Source: Synanceia verrucosa
Taxonomy: Eukaryota > Chordata > Actinopteri > Perciformes > Synanceiidae
DNA: 64,000 bases
NCBI GenBank assembly: GCA_029721515.1
Contig: CM056569.1
Span: 16,864,507-16,928,506, forward strand
Direction: 5' to 3'
The translations under genes and the position numbers were made by a program. Each line of letters opens with the position of its first letter. The first letter of the stretch is position 1. Below, in pieces: positions 49,301 through 60,600 of the stretch. Below the pieces are notes generated by a model. It searched no databases. It was not told the DNA's origin and saw nothing but the letters and a program-made list of their open reading frames with translations.

Positions 49301-50140
49301 GTCGGAAAAAGATTAAACCCATGAACAGTAACATTTTCCTCTACCTTCTTGACTTTTTGGAAGACAAATGTTGATTTCTCAGTCTACATGTGGTTGTTAG
49401 CCTAATTCTCATTGCAGTATTAGCTGGCAGATGTAGAGTTTAGTAGCTAAGGGCAGCTGTTTGAAATGGTTGTCACTGTGTCAGCATGTAGAGTAGTGAT
49501 CAACTAATTTATAGTTAATGTTTCAATAGTTGTCTTCCATCACCAGAAAGCATACATTATTATGTGTTTATTGCTACTGGTAGCAGTTTGTGTTTTGTGC
49601 AGCTAGTTTTAAATTGGTGATAGTACATTCTATACATGGGTCTAATTTGGACATGACAGCTTAAACTATGCAGTGGAGTGCAAACATTTTTACCCCATTG
49701 ATTTATTAAAATACAGACATCTTTTCAAATAAATTGTATATATGCATATTTTTCACCAAGACTATGAGACAGTGTTTGCAATTACATCAAATAATACTTT
49801 TTAATTTTAGTAAATTTAATTTATCTCTTGAAAAAGAAGTCTAATGTCATAATGTCATGAACATTTGAGCAAATATTTAAAAAACAATTGTAAATATATT
49901 TTTTCAAAACTTTCAATTGAATCTCTTGGACTTCCACTGATTGAATTTCACTTTTTATATTTGTATTTTTTTAATCAAAATGTTATAACATCAGTTTTAT
50001 TCATGATGTAATGTAAAAACAGTGTTTCAATCTTGGATTAAAAAAAAATTCATCGATAAATTATTGAATAGGAGCTAGTTTTGTGAAAGGTAGTGTCTAG
50101 AGTGAAAGGGAGCAGAGAGTATGGATGCTTGGACCACCCA

Positions 50141-50194
<54 letters not shown>

Positions 50195-53100
50195 ATAGGT
50201 GATACACAGTCTAGCAAACCACTGCCAGAACATAACTGTCTTCAGTATTTGCGTTTTTTCTTTATTGGATTATTTCTCGTTTTATGTAACAGTTAAGTGG
50301 AGTTGTTAGTAGTATTTATTATTAATGCATCATGCTTTCACTCGCTGCTTGTTTATGTGTCTGATGTAGAGTGCTGTGTGACTATAAGAATGCACATGTG
50401 ATGCATAATATGTCAAGATTTCCCTCTGGGTCTGATTTTGGGTCAAAATGCCTTACTTTCTGTAGACGCTTTTACCATTCATTGTCCTGTAAGCTCTAAT
50501 GTTGAAATTTTTCAGATGAATTGGCTTTATTGGAAAAGTTAAACAATACCCAAAGTCCCGTCAATTGATAAAGCTTTTCTGACTTTTTTTTCACCTAACG
50601 GATATTCTACATAACATTTTTTGCCAGTGATGTCAAGCTTGTGGCCTGTAGTCTTCATGGTAACTTAACGGTGACCAAGAGGTTTTGGTCTAGACTTAAC
50701 AAATGATTTATTTCCCGTACTTAAACATTTCCACCCAGGGTGAAGGGGGCATGTTCCAGTTTTCTCTCTGGACTCTTGAGGTCTGAAGGAAACTGCCAGA
50801 ATCATATGCGTTCTGGAAAAGCAGCAGGCAGCTTATAACCTAGTTTCCATAAGGATCTGTTCCCGCAGGATGTGGCTCACTCTCAAGAGTGTGTGAAGTT
50901 GACCTTTTGTTAGCTAGAGTCCCAGCCGCCTGTACACTGTATAGTGTTTCTTTTCATAATCAGACATTTCCACAGCAACCAAAAAGTTGATTGCAGAGCT
51001 GCAGCACTTATAAATCACTCCCCAATCTAACGTGACAGAACCAACTGGGGGTGTTTCAGGTTGTCACCGTTGGAAGTTTGAAGCATAAAAGGAAAAAAAA
51101 ACATTTTTTTTTTTCCCTCGCTCTTCACATCACATGGACAGAATTGTGGCTCTCTGATGGGAGAGCATAGGAAAAGGTGGATATCTAATCTTAATTCCTT
51201 TTCTCTAACCCAAATTACCCCACATCAACCTAACCCTTTTTCAAGCACAGAGCCTCCTTAACGCAGCAACACAGGTTTTCAGCATCCAAGGGGAGGTACG
51301 GACCTCTTCCACCACGCCAACACCAAGCAACTCTCAAAGCCAGCGTTTCTGCTTAGGATTGCGAATTTTGCTTTGGTTTCTTTTTCTTACCTCCCAGCTT
51401 TCCTTTCTTGTAGGCCAACAATCCTGTATGCAGGTTAAGTAATGGCCATGTAATTGTTTTGTTCTTTGTGGTCAATGCCCCTCCAGTGTATTGGGATAAT
51501 TACCACTAGCTTTGGTTGCCCCCGTTTTTTTTTTTAATTCTGAATTGTTAAAAGAGTGGACTCTAGCCATTGAAATGTCAGTGCAGAGTTCCTACATACT
51601 TTTCGTTTTGAGTTCGCTCTTGCACTGGCCTGAGTCACATAGTCTGAGAATTCTCTCAGTACAACCAAATTTCCAAAACTGTCTTAAAATTTAACGTTGT
51701 TCCTAAGACAAGTCGACACCCATTGATTCAAAGTATGAAGATTTGACATTGTTAAAATCTTATTTAGCTGTAGGGAGCCTGTGTGACTGTTAATGGCAGA
51801 GCTCCACTTCCAGAGAGGTATTGATGATTTTTTTGTTTTGTTTTTTGTTTTTTGTCTGCCGTTTTCAGGTCTCCTTCTCCGGAGCCCATTTACAACAGCG
51901 AGGGCAAGAGGCTAAACACCCGTGAGTATCGCACACGAAAGAAGATTGAGGAGGAGCGCCACTCCCTCATCACTGAGATGGTTGGACTCAACCCGGACTT
52001 CAAGCCTCCCGCCGACTACAAGTATGATTTTTATTTATTTATTTATTTTTTTAAGCCACACTTTTTAGTTGTAGATGCAATCTGTGGCCCTTTCTTTTGA
52101 TATTGTGACTTGTGAAATGATGGCAGGGGTCTGAAATATTCCACTTAGACAGACAGCCTCAGAGGTGAACTAATTCAGCACTTTGTGTTAGAAAATCAAT
52201 AAAAATATTTCTTTCCTTGTTGATCAAACTGTAAATGATAATGTACTCTACTGTCATTTTTGTTAATGACTAGTCCAAAAGCTTGAAAAATACAGTGGAA
52301 ATGCAAGCAAATTTCCATGGGATTATCCAGGTTACTGTTTGATGCTGATGATGTTGATATGGTGTAATAATGTCTTTTAGGAGAATCAGAAAGTTGGTCT
52401 TTGCTCCTGGTAAAAGTTGTTTTTGTATTTGTATTTCTTTCTTGCAGACCTCCAGCCACCAGAGTCAATGACAAAGTTATGATTCCCCAAGATGAATACC
52501 CTGAAATCAACTTTGTTGGTCTGCTCATCGGGCCACGGTATAGCAGACTTAACGTTACTGTCATATTCATTTTCAGTTCAGTTTTACATACTTTTCTAAG
52601 CACTATAAGATCCAGTGGAGTTGAAGGTCAAGCTAGCTTCTCACTTTTCTCCTTTTCTGTTTTACCAGTGGTAATACTCTGAAGAACATTGAGAAGGAGT
52701 GCTGTGCCAAGATCATGATCCGGGGTAAAGGTTCTGTGAAGGAAGGGAAGGTAGGCCGAAAGGATGGACAGATGCTGCCAGGGGAAGATGAGCCACTGCA
52801 TGCGCTGGTCACTGCCAACACAATGGAGAATGTCAAGAAAGCTGTGGAGCAGGTTGGATCACCTCAACTGTTGCAGTGCATCATATATTCATATCAAGTT
52901 CACTCGCATGAGAAGAGAGCTGAGCAAAGATAGATGTGTGTTCATTGAGCCTTTGAGACTGCACATGTACAACATACTGAAATTATTATTATTATTATTA
53001 TTTTTGACAGATACGCAACATTCTGAAGCAAGGCATTGAGACACCTGAGGATCAGAATGATCTACGAAAGATGCAGCTGAGAGAGCTGGCCAGGCTCAAT

Positions 53101-55255
53101 GGCACACTGAGGGAGGACGACAACAGGTCAGTGTACTGAGTCCAGTGGTAGTGGAGCTTACTAGGTCAGAGCACCACTGAAGACTGAATGTCCCTGTTTG
53201 TCTCCGTAGGATCCTTCGTCCATGGCAGAACGCTGAGCCCCGAAGCATCACCAACACCACCCTCTGCACCAAGTGTGGTGGAGCAGGCCACATCTCCTCT
53301 GACTGCAAGTACACAAGGTGATGATCAGTGCATCAGTTGACTAAACGTAAAGTGAAAGTCCAAGTGGTGTCCTGAATCATTTTGTGACAATGCTTTGTGT
53401 TTTGCTTTTGTAGCACATTCGCTGCCCACAGAGCGACGGGTGGCGAGCCTCCTCAGTCAGCTCAGGACAAGGCTCGTATGGATAAGGAGTATCTGTCCCT
53501 GATGGCTGAGCTAGGTGAGGCTCCAGTCCCTGCATCTGGAGGAGGACACTCTGGTGCCCAGGGAGGAGGGCCTCGTTCCTCAGGACCAAACAATAACCAG
53601 CCACCACCGGTTAGTTGGCAGCACACGTTGTTTCACATTCCCTCATTGGTGTAGAGCAGGATGGATAAAGTGTGTTCAACTGGTGACTGTTTGTTTACAC
53701 CAGAATCGGCCTCCTTGGATGAGCTCTGGTCCGACTGAGAGCAGGAACTTCCATGGCATGCATGGAGCGCCTGGTGGAGGACCCCACAGCTTCCCTCCCC
53801 CCATGCCCAGCATGGGAGGCCCCCCGATGCCCCCCAACCCCAACGGCCTGCCTCCCCCCTGGATGCAGCCCCCTCCACCTCCCATGGGTCAGGCTCCAGG
53901 ACCTCACGGACACCCCATGGGTAAGAGCTGACATTAATATTACACATTGTGCTCCTCCATAATTACAAAGTTCTAGGATGTGGCCTATCATAGACAGGCA
54001 CGGTACACAGGGCCCTTAAGTGAAAGCCAACCCAGCTTAACTGTGGTTCCTCGTAGGTCTGCTGCCACCTCCAATGGGCATGATGCCACCTCCACCCCCT
54101 CCTCCAAGCAGCCAGCCACCTCCTCCCCCTTCTGGACCTCTGCCACCATGGCAACAGCAGGCTCCACCGCCCCCTCCCACCAGCAGCATGGCAACCAGCA
54201 CACCGCTGCCTTGGCAACAGAGTAAGACCACTCAAAAACTGTATCTGAAACTATTCTCTACACAAGAGACACAGTCCTATTCAGAGGACAGTATGTCCTA
54301 TGGTAAAAACAGTACTGAATAAATATTCACTTACACTGCATTGTGGGGTACCAAGTCCACTCTAAGTATAATAATAATTCTTTACTTCTTGTGACAAGCC
54401 TACAAAATGCCCGATACAGTGTTGGTGCTGTTCAGACATTGTTCTGCATTAAGTGCTGCCTGTTCTATTAGCTGCTGACAGTTTGAGTGACCCAAATGCC
54501 ATATTTCAGTCAGCAGGTAAATGGGCTTTTAGTTTTTAGCGCTATGGTTATCACAAATGTTGCATTCAGGTCAGCTGGCTCTCTTGTCTAGTTATGGTAA
54601 TGACAAATTCTCACTTTTTTTGCACATATCAAACCTCTCACAATCCTCATCTGATTTTAGCTCCATAAGCACATTCAGAGTTAACATATGCCCAGTCATG
54701 CAGTTGTGCATGATTATATAGGTAAATGGTTTGATTTTAACACCAGCGTTTTGTAAGTATTCATGTTGAAAGACTTGCATGTGTCTGTCAACCAGTATCC
54801 AGTTAAACCACATATCAGGGAGGTGATCATTTGGGATGTGTGTAGCAGTGTGAGGTTACAGTGTGAACAGTGTTTTGATGTCAGTAAAGAGTTAACCAGC
54901 TGCTGCTGCTCCCCCTGCAGATACCACCACCACAACATCCAGTCCAGGCACTGGCACCCTGCCTCCATGGCAGCAGCCCCAGCAGCCTGCGGCCTCTGCA
55001 CCCCAGCCCCCACCACCCATGGGTACCCCCTCCATGGTGCCGCCTCCCCCTGGTGTCCAGCCCCCTTTGCCCCCAGGTGCCCCTCCTCCTCCCCCTCCAC
55101 CACCTCCAGGCTCAACTGGCATGATGTACGCCCCGCCGCCGCCCCCGCCACCCATGGACCCCTCCAACTTTGTCACCATGATGGGGATGGGGGTACCGGG
55201 CATGCCCCCCTTTGGCATGCCCCCTGCCCCACCACCGCCTCCCCCCCAGAATTAA
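46317..55255 (+). CDS. sf1: sf1: splicing factor 1 / branch-point binding protein
   Basis: Nuclear protein that recognises the intron branch-point sequence with U2AF during early spliceosome assembly. Coding exons: 46317-46581, 47295-47426, 49225-49300, 51869-52021, 52448-52537, 52669-52852, 53011-53126, 53210-53317, 53414-53609, 53704-53920, 54057-54221, 54921-55255, all in phase. N-terminus MATGANATPL, then a Gly/Pro-rich stretch from exon 1. KKSRKKSRW is the U2AF65-binding (ULM) motif, and RSPSPEP the phosphorylated SPSP motif of the family. KH-QUA2 includes INFVGLLIGPRGNTLKNIE and IRGKGSVKEGK. The zinc knuckle is CTKCGGAGHISSDC. The Pro-rich C-terminus ends in PAPPPPPPQN, matching the long human isoform end. 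Failure to splice at 54221 would give an alternative short tail stopping at 54322. Confidence 0.96.
46717..46946 (+). repeat. tandem array, ten 23-bp units, in sf1 intron 1
   Basis: Exactly 230 bp, ten units of CTAACGTGGTCC plus TTTAGCATTAG. Units 5-10 appear identical; units 1-4 vary at two positions (TAT for TAA, GTAG for GTGG). A partial unit follows. It starts about 135 bp after the exon 1 donor. Confidence 0.92.
50143..50190 (+). repeat. (AT)24 microsatellite
   Basis: An uninterrupted run of 24 AT dinucleotides in the sf1 intron between exons 49300 and 51869. Confidence 0.95.
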
Positions 55256-57542
55256 CCCTGCCACAGAAGAGCCCTGCAGCACATTGTGGATGTGTGCACA
55301 CAGAAAAAGTTATAACCAGTGCTTTATTTTTATCGACCCTTGATATTGTGGAGACATCTCTGAAACAAGGTTGAAAGGTTGTTAGTTCAATTTGTAAAGT
55401 TGCATAACTTTAGTAAAGGAGTTATTTTTCCTGTTTTTAAAGTTCACACAAAGCTCCTTGTGTGCATACAAACACTGTTGCTCATGATCTGCATTGCTCC
55501 TGTAGTTTTCACATTACTTGTATACCAAATAAACTGCTCAAATAGCCAGCTGGAAGTTTAATTTCTGCTCAGCAGTCTCATTGCTTCAATTAACACTTAA
55601 CTATTATTGGATTTAATATATTGAAGTTCAACTTGCATGATCCATTGTAAACAACTCACAAATTTATGCTCTGCTTATGTTTCTTATGTTGACTTTGAGT
55701 TGAGTAAGATTAATATTTTTGTAATAACAAGATGTGAAATGTGTCTTAGTTCTGTCAGAAAACCTTTCATTGTAGTGTCTCAGATTTTTTTGCAGAAATT
55801 CCCAGGGTTTAAATTGATTTTTTTTTCTTTTGTTACTTGCCTGCATCTCAGTTGTGACATTGAGTTTGCAGCATCAAATCTCGTTTTCAATCTACCATCT
55901 TCAGACCGCTGCACTACTTGAATGCTGAGAATATGAGATATCTTTGTTTTCCTGTGTCTCTTTCTGCTCTGACAAGACGCTGTGTGCCGTGTTTGTGTTG
56001 CTTCTGCAAGGACAAAAAAAAATCTGTTTTGTCCTTTGAGTTATTAGAGAAGACAAATGTTAGTTTTACTGTTTCTGGAATCAGTCTGTTATGTTATGGA
56101 ATGAAAAGCTGTTGAAATCTTGCTTGGTTTAGCATTAAACTGATCCATTTCACCTTTTTGTCTTTGGATACACTGCTTTCTCCTTTCGTGGATGTGAGGC
56201 CCTTTTGTGTCAGAATGCTTGCCAAGTCCCTGTTGGCTGCCTCATTCTCATGTGTTACATAACCATAGTTTTGTCATGGGTGTCCACTGCCTCACAAGCT
56301 CTCCATGAAGTCAGAGCTTAAAGGGACATGTGGTTCTTTAAAACCTGCTCATGTCACCTATCACTGATATTCATGGCTGATTTCTGTGTGGGTGTTAAAA
56401 TGTTTTTATGTTGAAGTCTTAGAAGAGAGCAGTGATTGTTCTCATCACTGAATCATAACAGCAGCTCTCTCTTTATCCATGGTGGTTATGGTCTGTCTTG
56501 TAAACATAATGGAGTCAGGAATTTTTCCCATTATCACAAGTACGCTAAGCTTGTTGTCTTGAGATAATGAGAAAATTGTCGTTGTCAAGAGAAAACTGTT
56601 AAAAAAAAAGTTAAACCATGGCCTCTCAATACTCAAGGTTCAATTATTTTTCAGACTTTCAAATGCATCTTATGTTTTTTTGCTGACTTCTTGTTTCATT
56701 TATTTTTTTATTTTTTTATTCATCCCACCACAGCAGCATAGACAAGTTAGAGAAATAAACAACAGCAATGAAATGAAAGAACAAGTAATACATATTTACA
56801 ATATGTTCAAAATAAAAACGACATATATTTTTAATTGCAAATGAAATTAAACACAGGTATTAGATAAATAGCATGCTTTTTTACTATTTGTAATGTGGAT
56901 GTGACCAGTAATAGAATAGAAATAGACAAAATTTGCTGTGCAAAATTTAGTGCAAATTAGTTTGGAAAAATGGCAATGGCAGAAATAGTTTGGAATATTG
57001 AACTTTCAGTTTAACATCTTACAGTGACAGGTGGTGTGCGAGCTACGTGAAATGATAAATTGACTTTGAATGACCTTTTCCTGCTGTTTTCAGGGCAAGA
57101 ATGCACTTTGCTCGCTTTACTAATTAGCATTTTCTACTTTAAGATGTTCAACTTGTCCAAAATCCTTTAATGGACGGCGTAAAAATGTGAAACTCTTCAG
57201 ACCTCGGGCTTGAGAGGGGATACATGACACCTGTGAGGGTTTCTGCACGATTTTTGCGCAAAGCTGGAAAAGCTGCAGAGCTACAACAAGCTAGCCGCAT
57301 TTACACCGGAAGAGGCGCCCTTATGACTTCATAATAAATGCTATAAATTGAGAAAACAATGTAGTCTTTACTTACTGGTGACTTTTGTTAGCGTGAAAGA
57401 TATTAAATTAATGATTTTGATGGGAAACATGCTGCGTGGAGCGTGTGACGCAAATGCGGGTGCTCGCCGGCGGGTTTTATTTTGAAAGTACGGACCGGAA
57501 GTCCGTTATCTTCGGCAGACATTGACGTGAGTACGTGACTCA
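55256..57542 (+). other. sf1 3' UTR and sf1-pygm intergenic spacer
   Basis: An AATAAA at 55528-55533 is a likely sf1 polyadenylation signal, about 275 bases after the stop. Beyond it no gene is supported. Small ORFs up to 94 codons lack family features. The region around 56690-57000 is AT-rich. GC content and CpG rise from about 57420 towards the pygm start. Confidence 0.55.
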
Positions 57543-57548
57543 TATAAA
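57543..57548 (+). promoter_or_regulatory. pygm: pygm TATA box
   Basis: TATAAA 122 bases before the pygm ATG, within GTGACTCATATAAACC. A start of transcription near 57570-57580 would give a 5' UTR of about 95 bases. TATA-driven expression suits a tissue-restricted muscle gene. Confidence 0.55.
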
Positions 57549-57669
57549 CCAGTCTGGACCGACGCAGCCTACCGGCTGTCAGAGCGGAGTCTGTGAGACA
57601 GAGGACAGGCTGCCGGGGACAGTTTAACTGCAACGTTCAGTCCAAACTAGACGCAACCCGCCTGTTAGC

Positions 57670-60600
57670 ATGGCCAAGCCGCTCACAGACCAGGACAAGC
57701 GGAAGCAGATATCGGTCCGAGGGCTGGCCGGGGTGGAAAACGTTGCGGACCTGAAAACTAATTTCAACAGGCACCTTCATTTCACCCTGGTGAAGGACCG
57801 AAATGTGGCTACCAAGCGGGACTACTACTTCGCCCTGGCCAACACAGTCCGGGACTTCCTGGTGGGCCGCTGGATCCGGACTCAGCAGCACTACTACGAG
57901 AAAGACCCCAAAGTAAGCAGCGAGCTGATGCCGCAGTCCTGCACGTACACACAGCTGACCTGGGAGCAGTGGGAGGGGATGCTCCGTGCTGCAGTATCAC
58001 AGCTGAAAGTGACCGGCAGTCGTTGCTCCTTTGCTTCTTATATCCATTTATAGTAATGTTTAGTAATGTGTGTGTGCGCGCGCGCGCATGTGTCTGTGTG
58101 TTATGTGCGCGCGCACACTGTCAGAGCTGTCGGTTACATAATGGGCTGCTCGTGCATCTCCATCTGCCTCAGTAACCTTGCTCTGATCTGCGCCACTCAG
58201 GACGGCGGCATGCTGCTCTCCCCTGCAGTGGCTCTGCTCAGTGTGGACCAGGAGACTCAACTGGTTGCTGAATGATGGACAGTAGCTGATTGCATAACGC
58301 CCTCCATCCATCCGCACCACAGCCACACACTGCGCATCACAAAATGGCCACACTGTTACAAGCTCCTTTGCATAGTTTTTTCTTTGCAAAAAAAAAAAAA
58401 TGTCCAGCACTCAGCCTCCTTGTTCTCCTGGAGCAGGGAACAGGAGGCTGTATAGAGAATTTAAAGGGCTATCATCTATACTGTAATGAGTTATATAAGG
58501 CTGCACAGTCTGCAGCACTGAGTGATGGCAGTCAGTGATCTCAGGAAAAGTCTGGATTAAGTCCTACTATTCCATATCTTCTAACATGCTGTCATTTGAC
58601 TACTGCTTTGTCCACTGAAGCTCCACAGAATATATTTTATATTCCAGTGGACATCTAAATTTCCATGCATGATTAGTCTTGAAGAACTATTAACTGATCT
58701 GCTATGGAGTATTGTGTCTACTAACATCTCCTTCTTCCTCTGTGCCATAGAGCTCCATTAAACCACATCACTGAGCCTCACTGTTGCCCTGGGGACACGT
58801 CCCTTCATTATTATATGTATGAACACACTAGTGTGTCAATCCTACACACACACACCATCCTGCAATTGTGGATTAATCCACTGCTGAAAGTAGTCCCCAA
58901 GAAAAGCACTATTTCCCCCTGTTTCATTATCATTTGTTAAAATAAAAACCCCCGCAACCCTATATGAGGATAAGCGGTAGCTATGTTTGTGTATCTGCTC
59001 TGAGCATTGTTTCTTTTTCATGGTTTACCACTGTTTTTTGTTATTATAATGAAAATAGAGTAATGCAGCATTAGCCAGCAAGAGGAAAACCTGTCCAGCA
59101 GTCCTGGTTTCACTGGGAGAGCTCACCTGGAATGTAGACATGTATTTTGTCAGTGAAGTAAACACTTTGACTCTCTGTTTTCTTTAACCTTACTGAGCAC
59201 ATACTGTGCTGATGACATGAATAGCTTAATAATCACGCCACACAACAAACTGACACACTATCTGGTAAATACATAGGGTAGCTCTATGTGCTTTTAAAGC
59301 TTTGTGTCACTCGTGAAGAAAGTGTAACCTTTGGAAAAGGAGCACAGACCGTCCCTCTCCTATTTATACCGACCGTTGGATGCCTTTGTCACTGTTTCCT
59401 TTGTGCAGCCCCCACCAGCAGTCAGCTGCAGGATCAGAAATGTGACATGGCACTGTGCCACAAGGCCATCATCAGTGTGTGCGTCCATTTTGGTAGCCTG
59501 CGCTAACATTGACGCTCTCACAGAGCCGTGTTAGACGCTGTGCTGCGTCACCGTGGGCTCACGGCTCACTTCACTTCTCTGTGAAGTGTAGGAGATACCT
59601 TTGGAGGAGCTGCCAGTAATAGCCCTGCTGTTGTTGCCTCTGACAGCAGCTGTTGTCTCCTGCTGGAGATAATGTTGCACAGCCTTCAGGGACTCCAAAT
59701 GGGGCAGACATTTCTTATCAGAGAATCTGTGGGGACTTTTAGTGCAGTTTTCCTTCCTGTCTGACTGTCGATATGTCAGAGCATGTTTTTCTCACACAGC
59801 TCTCTCTCCAGCCATCCTGTGTGATTCCTTTGAGTTTGAGTGCTGCTTGTGTGAACACATGTACACAGCATCCAGCACCCATCATTCACTACCAATTACT
59901 GATGTTTGTGTTATTATTGTAAGGTATGTTTTGAGCACTTACTGTGTGGACTTTGCATTTAGTGGGGTCCCTGCTGTCACTGCTGGTAGCATGAGGTGAT
60001 ACCTGCATCCTACAGGGGTGGCACAAGCACAGGTTTGCTGTGTCTCCCAGCACAGTGTCAAGAGAAAGTCCAGGAAACGGTTACACTAGGAGAGCTGGAT
60101 GGGCCGTGGACGGTCATTAACCCGTTAGCACACCAGTGTCTGCAGGGTAAGCTCTGCCACAGCCCTGCAAAGTGACCTTTTTATTTCTTTGTGATTTTTC
60201 TGCAGCGTGTCTACTACCTCTCCCTGGAGTTTTACATGGGCCGGACTTTACAGAACACCATGGTTAACTTGGCCTTGGAGAACGCCTGCGATGAAGCCAC
60301 ATACCAGGTGAGGCAAAGCATCATGGGTGGTAAAAGTAGGGATGAGCCTTTGATTATTAGTGTATAAGATCAGTATGGTGTCCATGGGTTTGGTTTGATG
60401 GGTTAAATGTTGTCTTCTACTCTGTACTAACAAACATCATGCAACAGGCTGAATTGGGTGGAGAGGATATGGTGAGAGTGTAGCTGAAGGACCACATAAT
60501 ATTTTGTACTAATATTATTATGACTCTGAAAACACCGAATAGCTCAAATGAAAGAAGAGACTCTCTATTTCATCGTGAAAAAAATGTTTGTTTTTACCTT

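Noticed and set aside
53633..55218. Long antisense Gly/Ala-rich ORFs opposite sf1
   Set aside because: Shadows of the GC-rich, proline-coding sf1 exons; they do not match any family and cross sf1 introns.
57637..58000. Antisense ORFs opposite pygm exon 1
   Set aside because: Shadow frames in a GC-rich coding exon with a clear sense-strand identity.
58060..58410. 116-codon antisense ORF in pygm intron 1
   Set aside because: Includes translation of the GT/CG repeat and has no conserved features.
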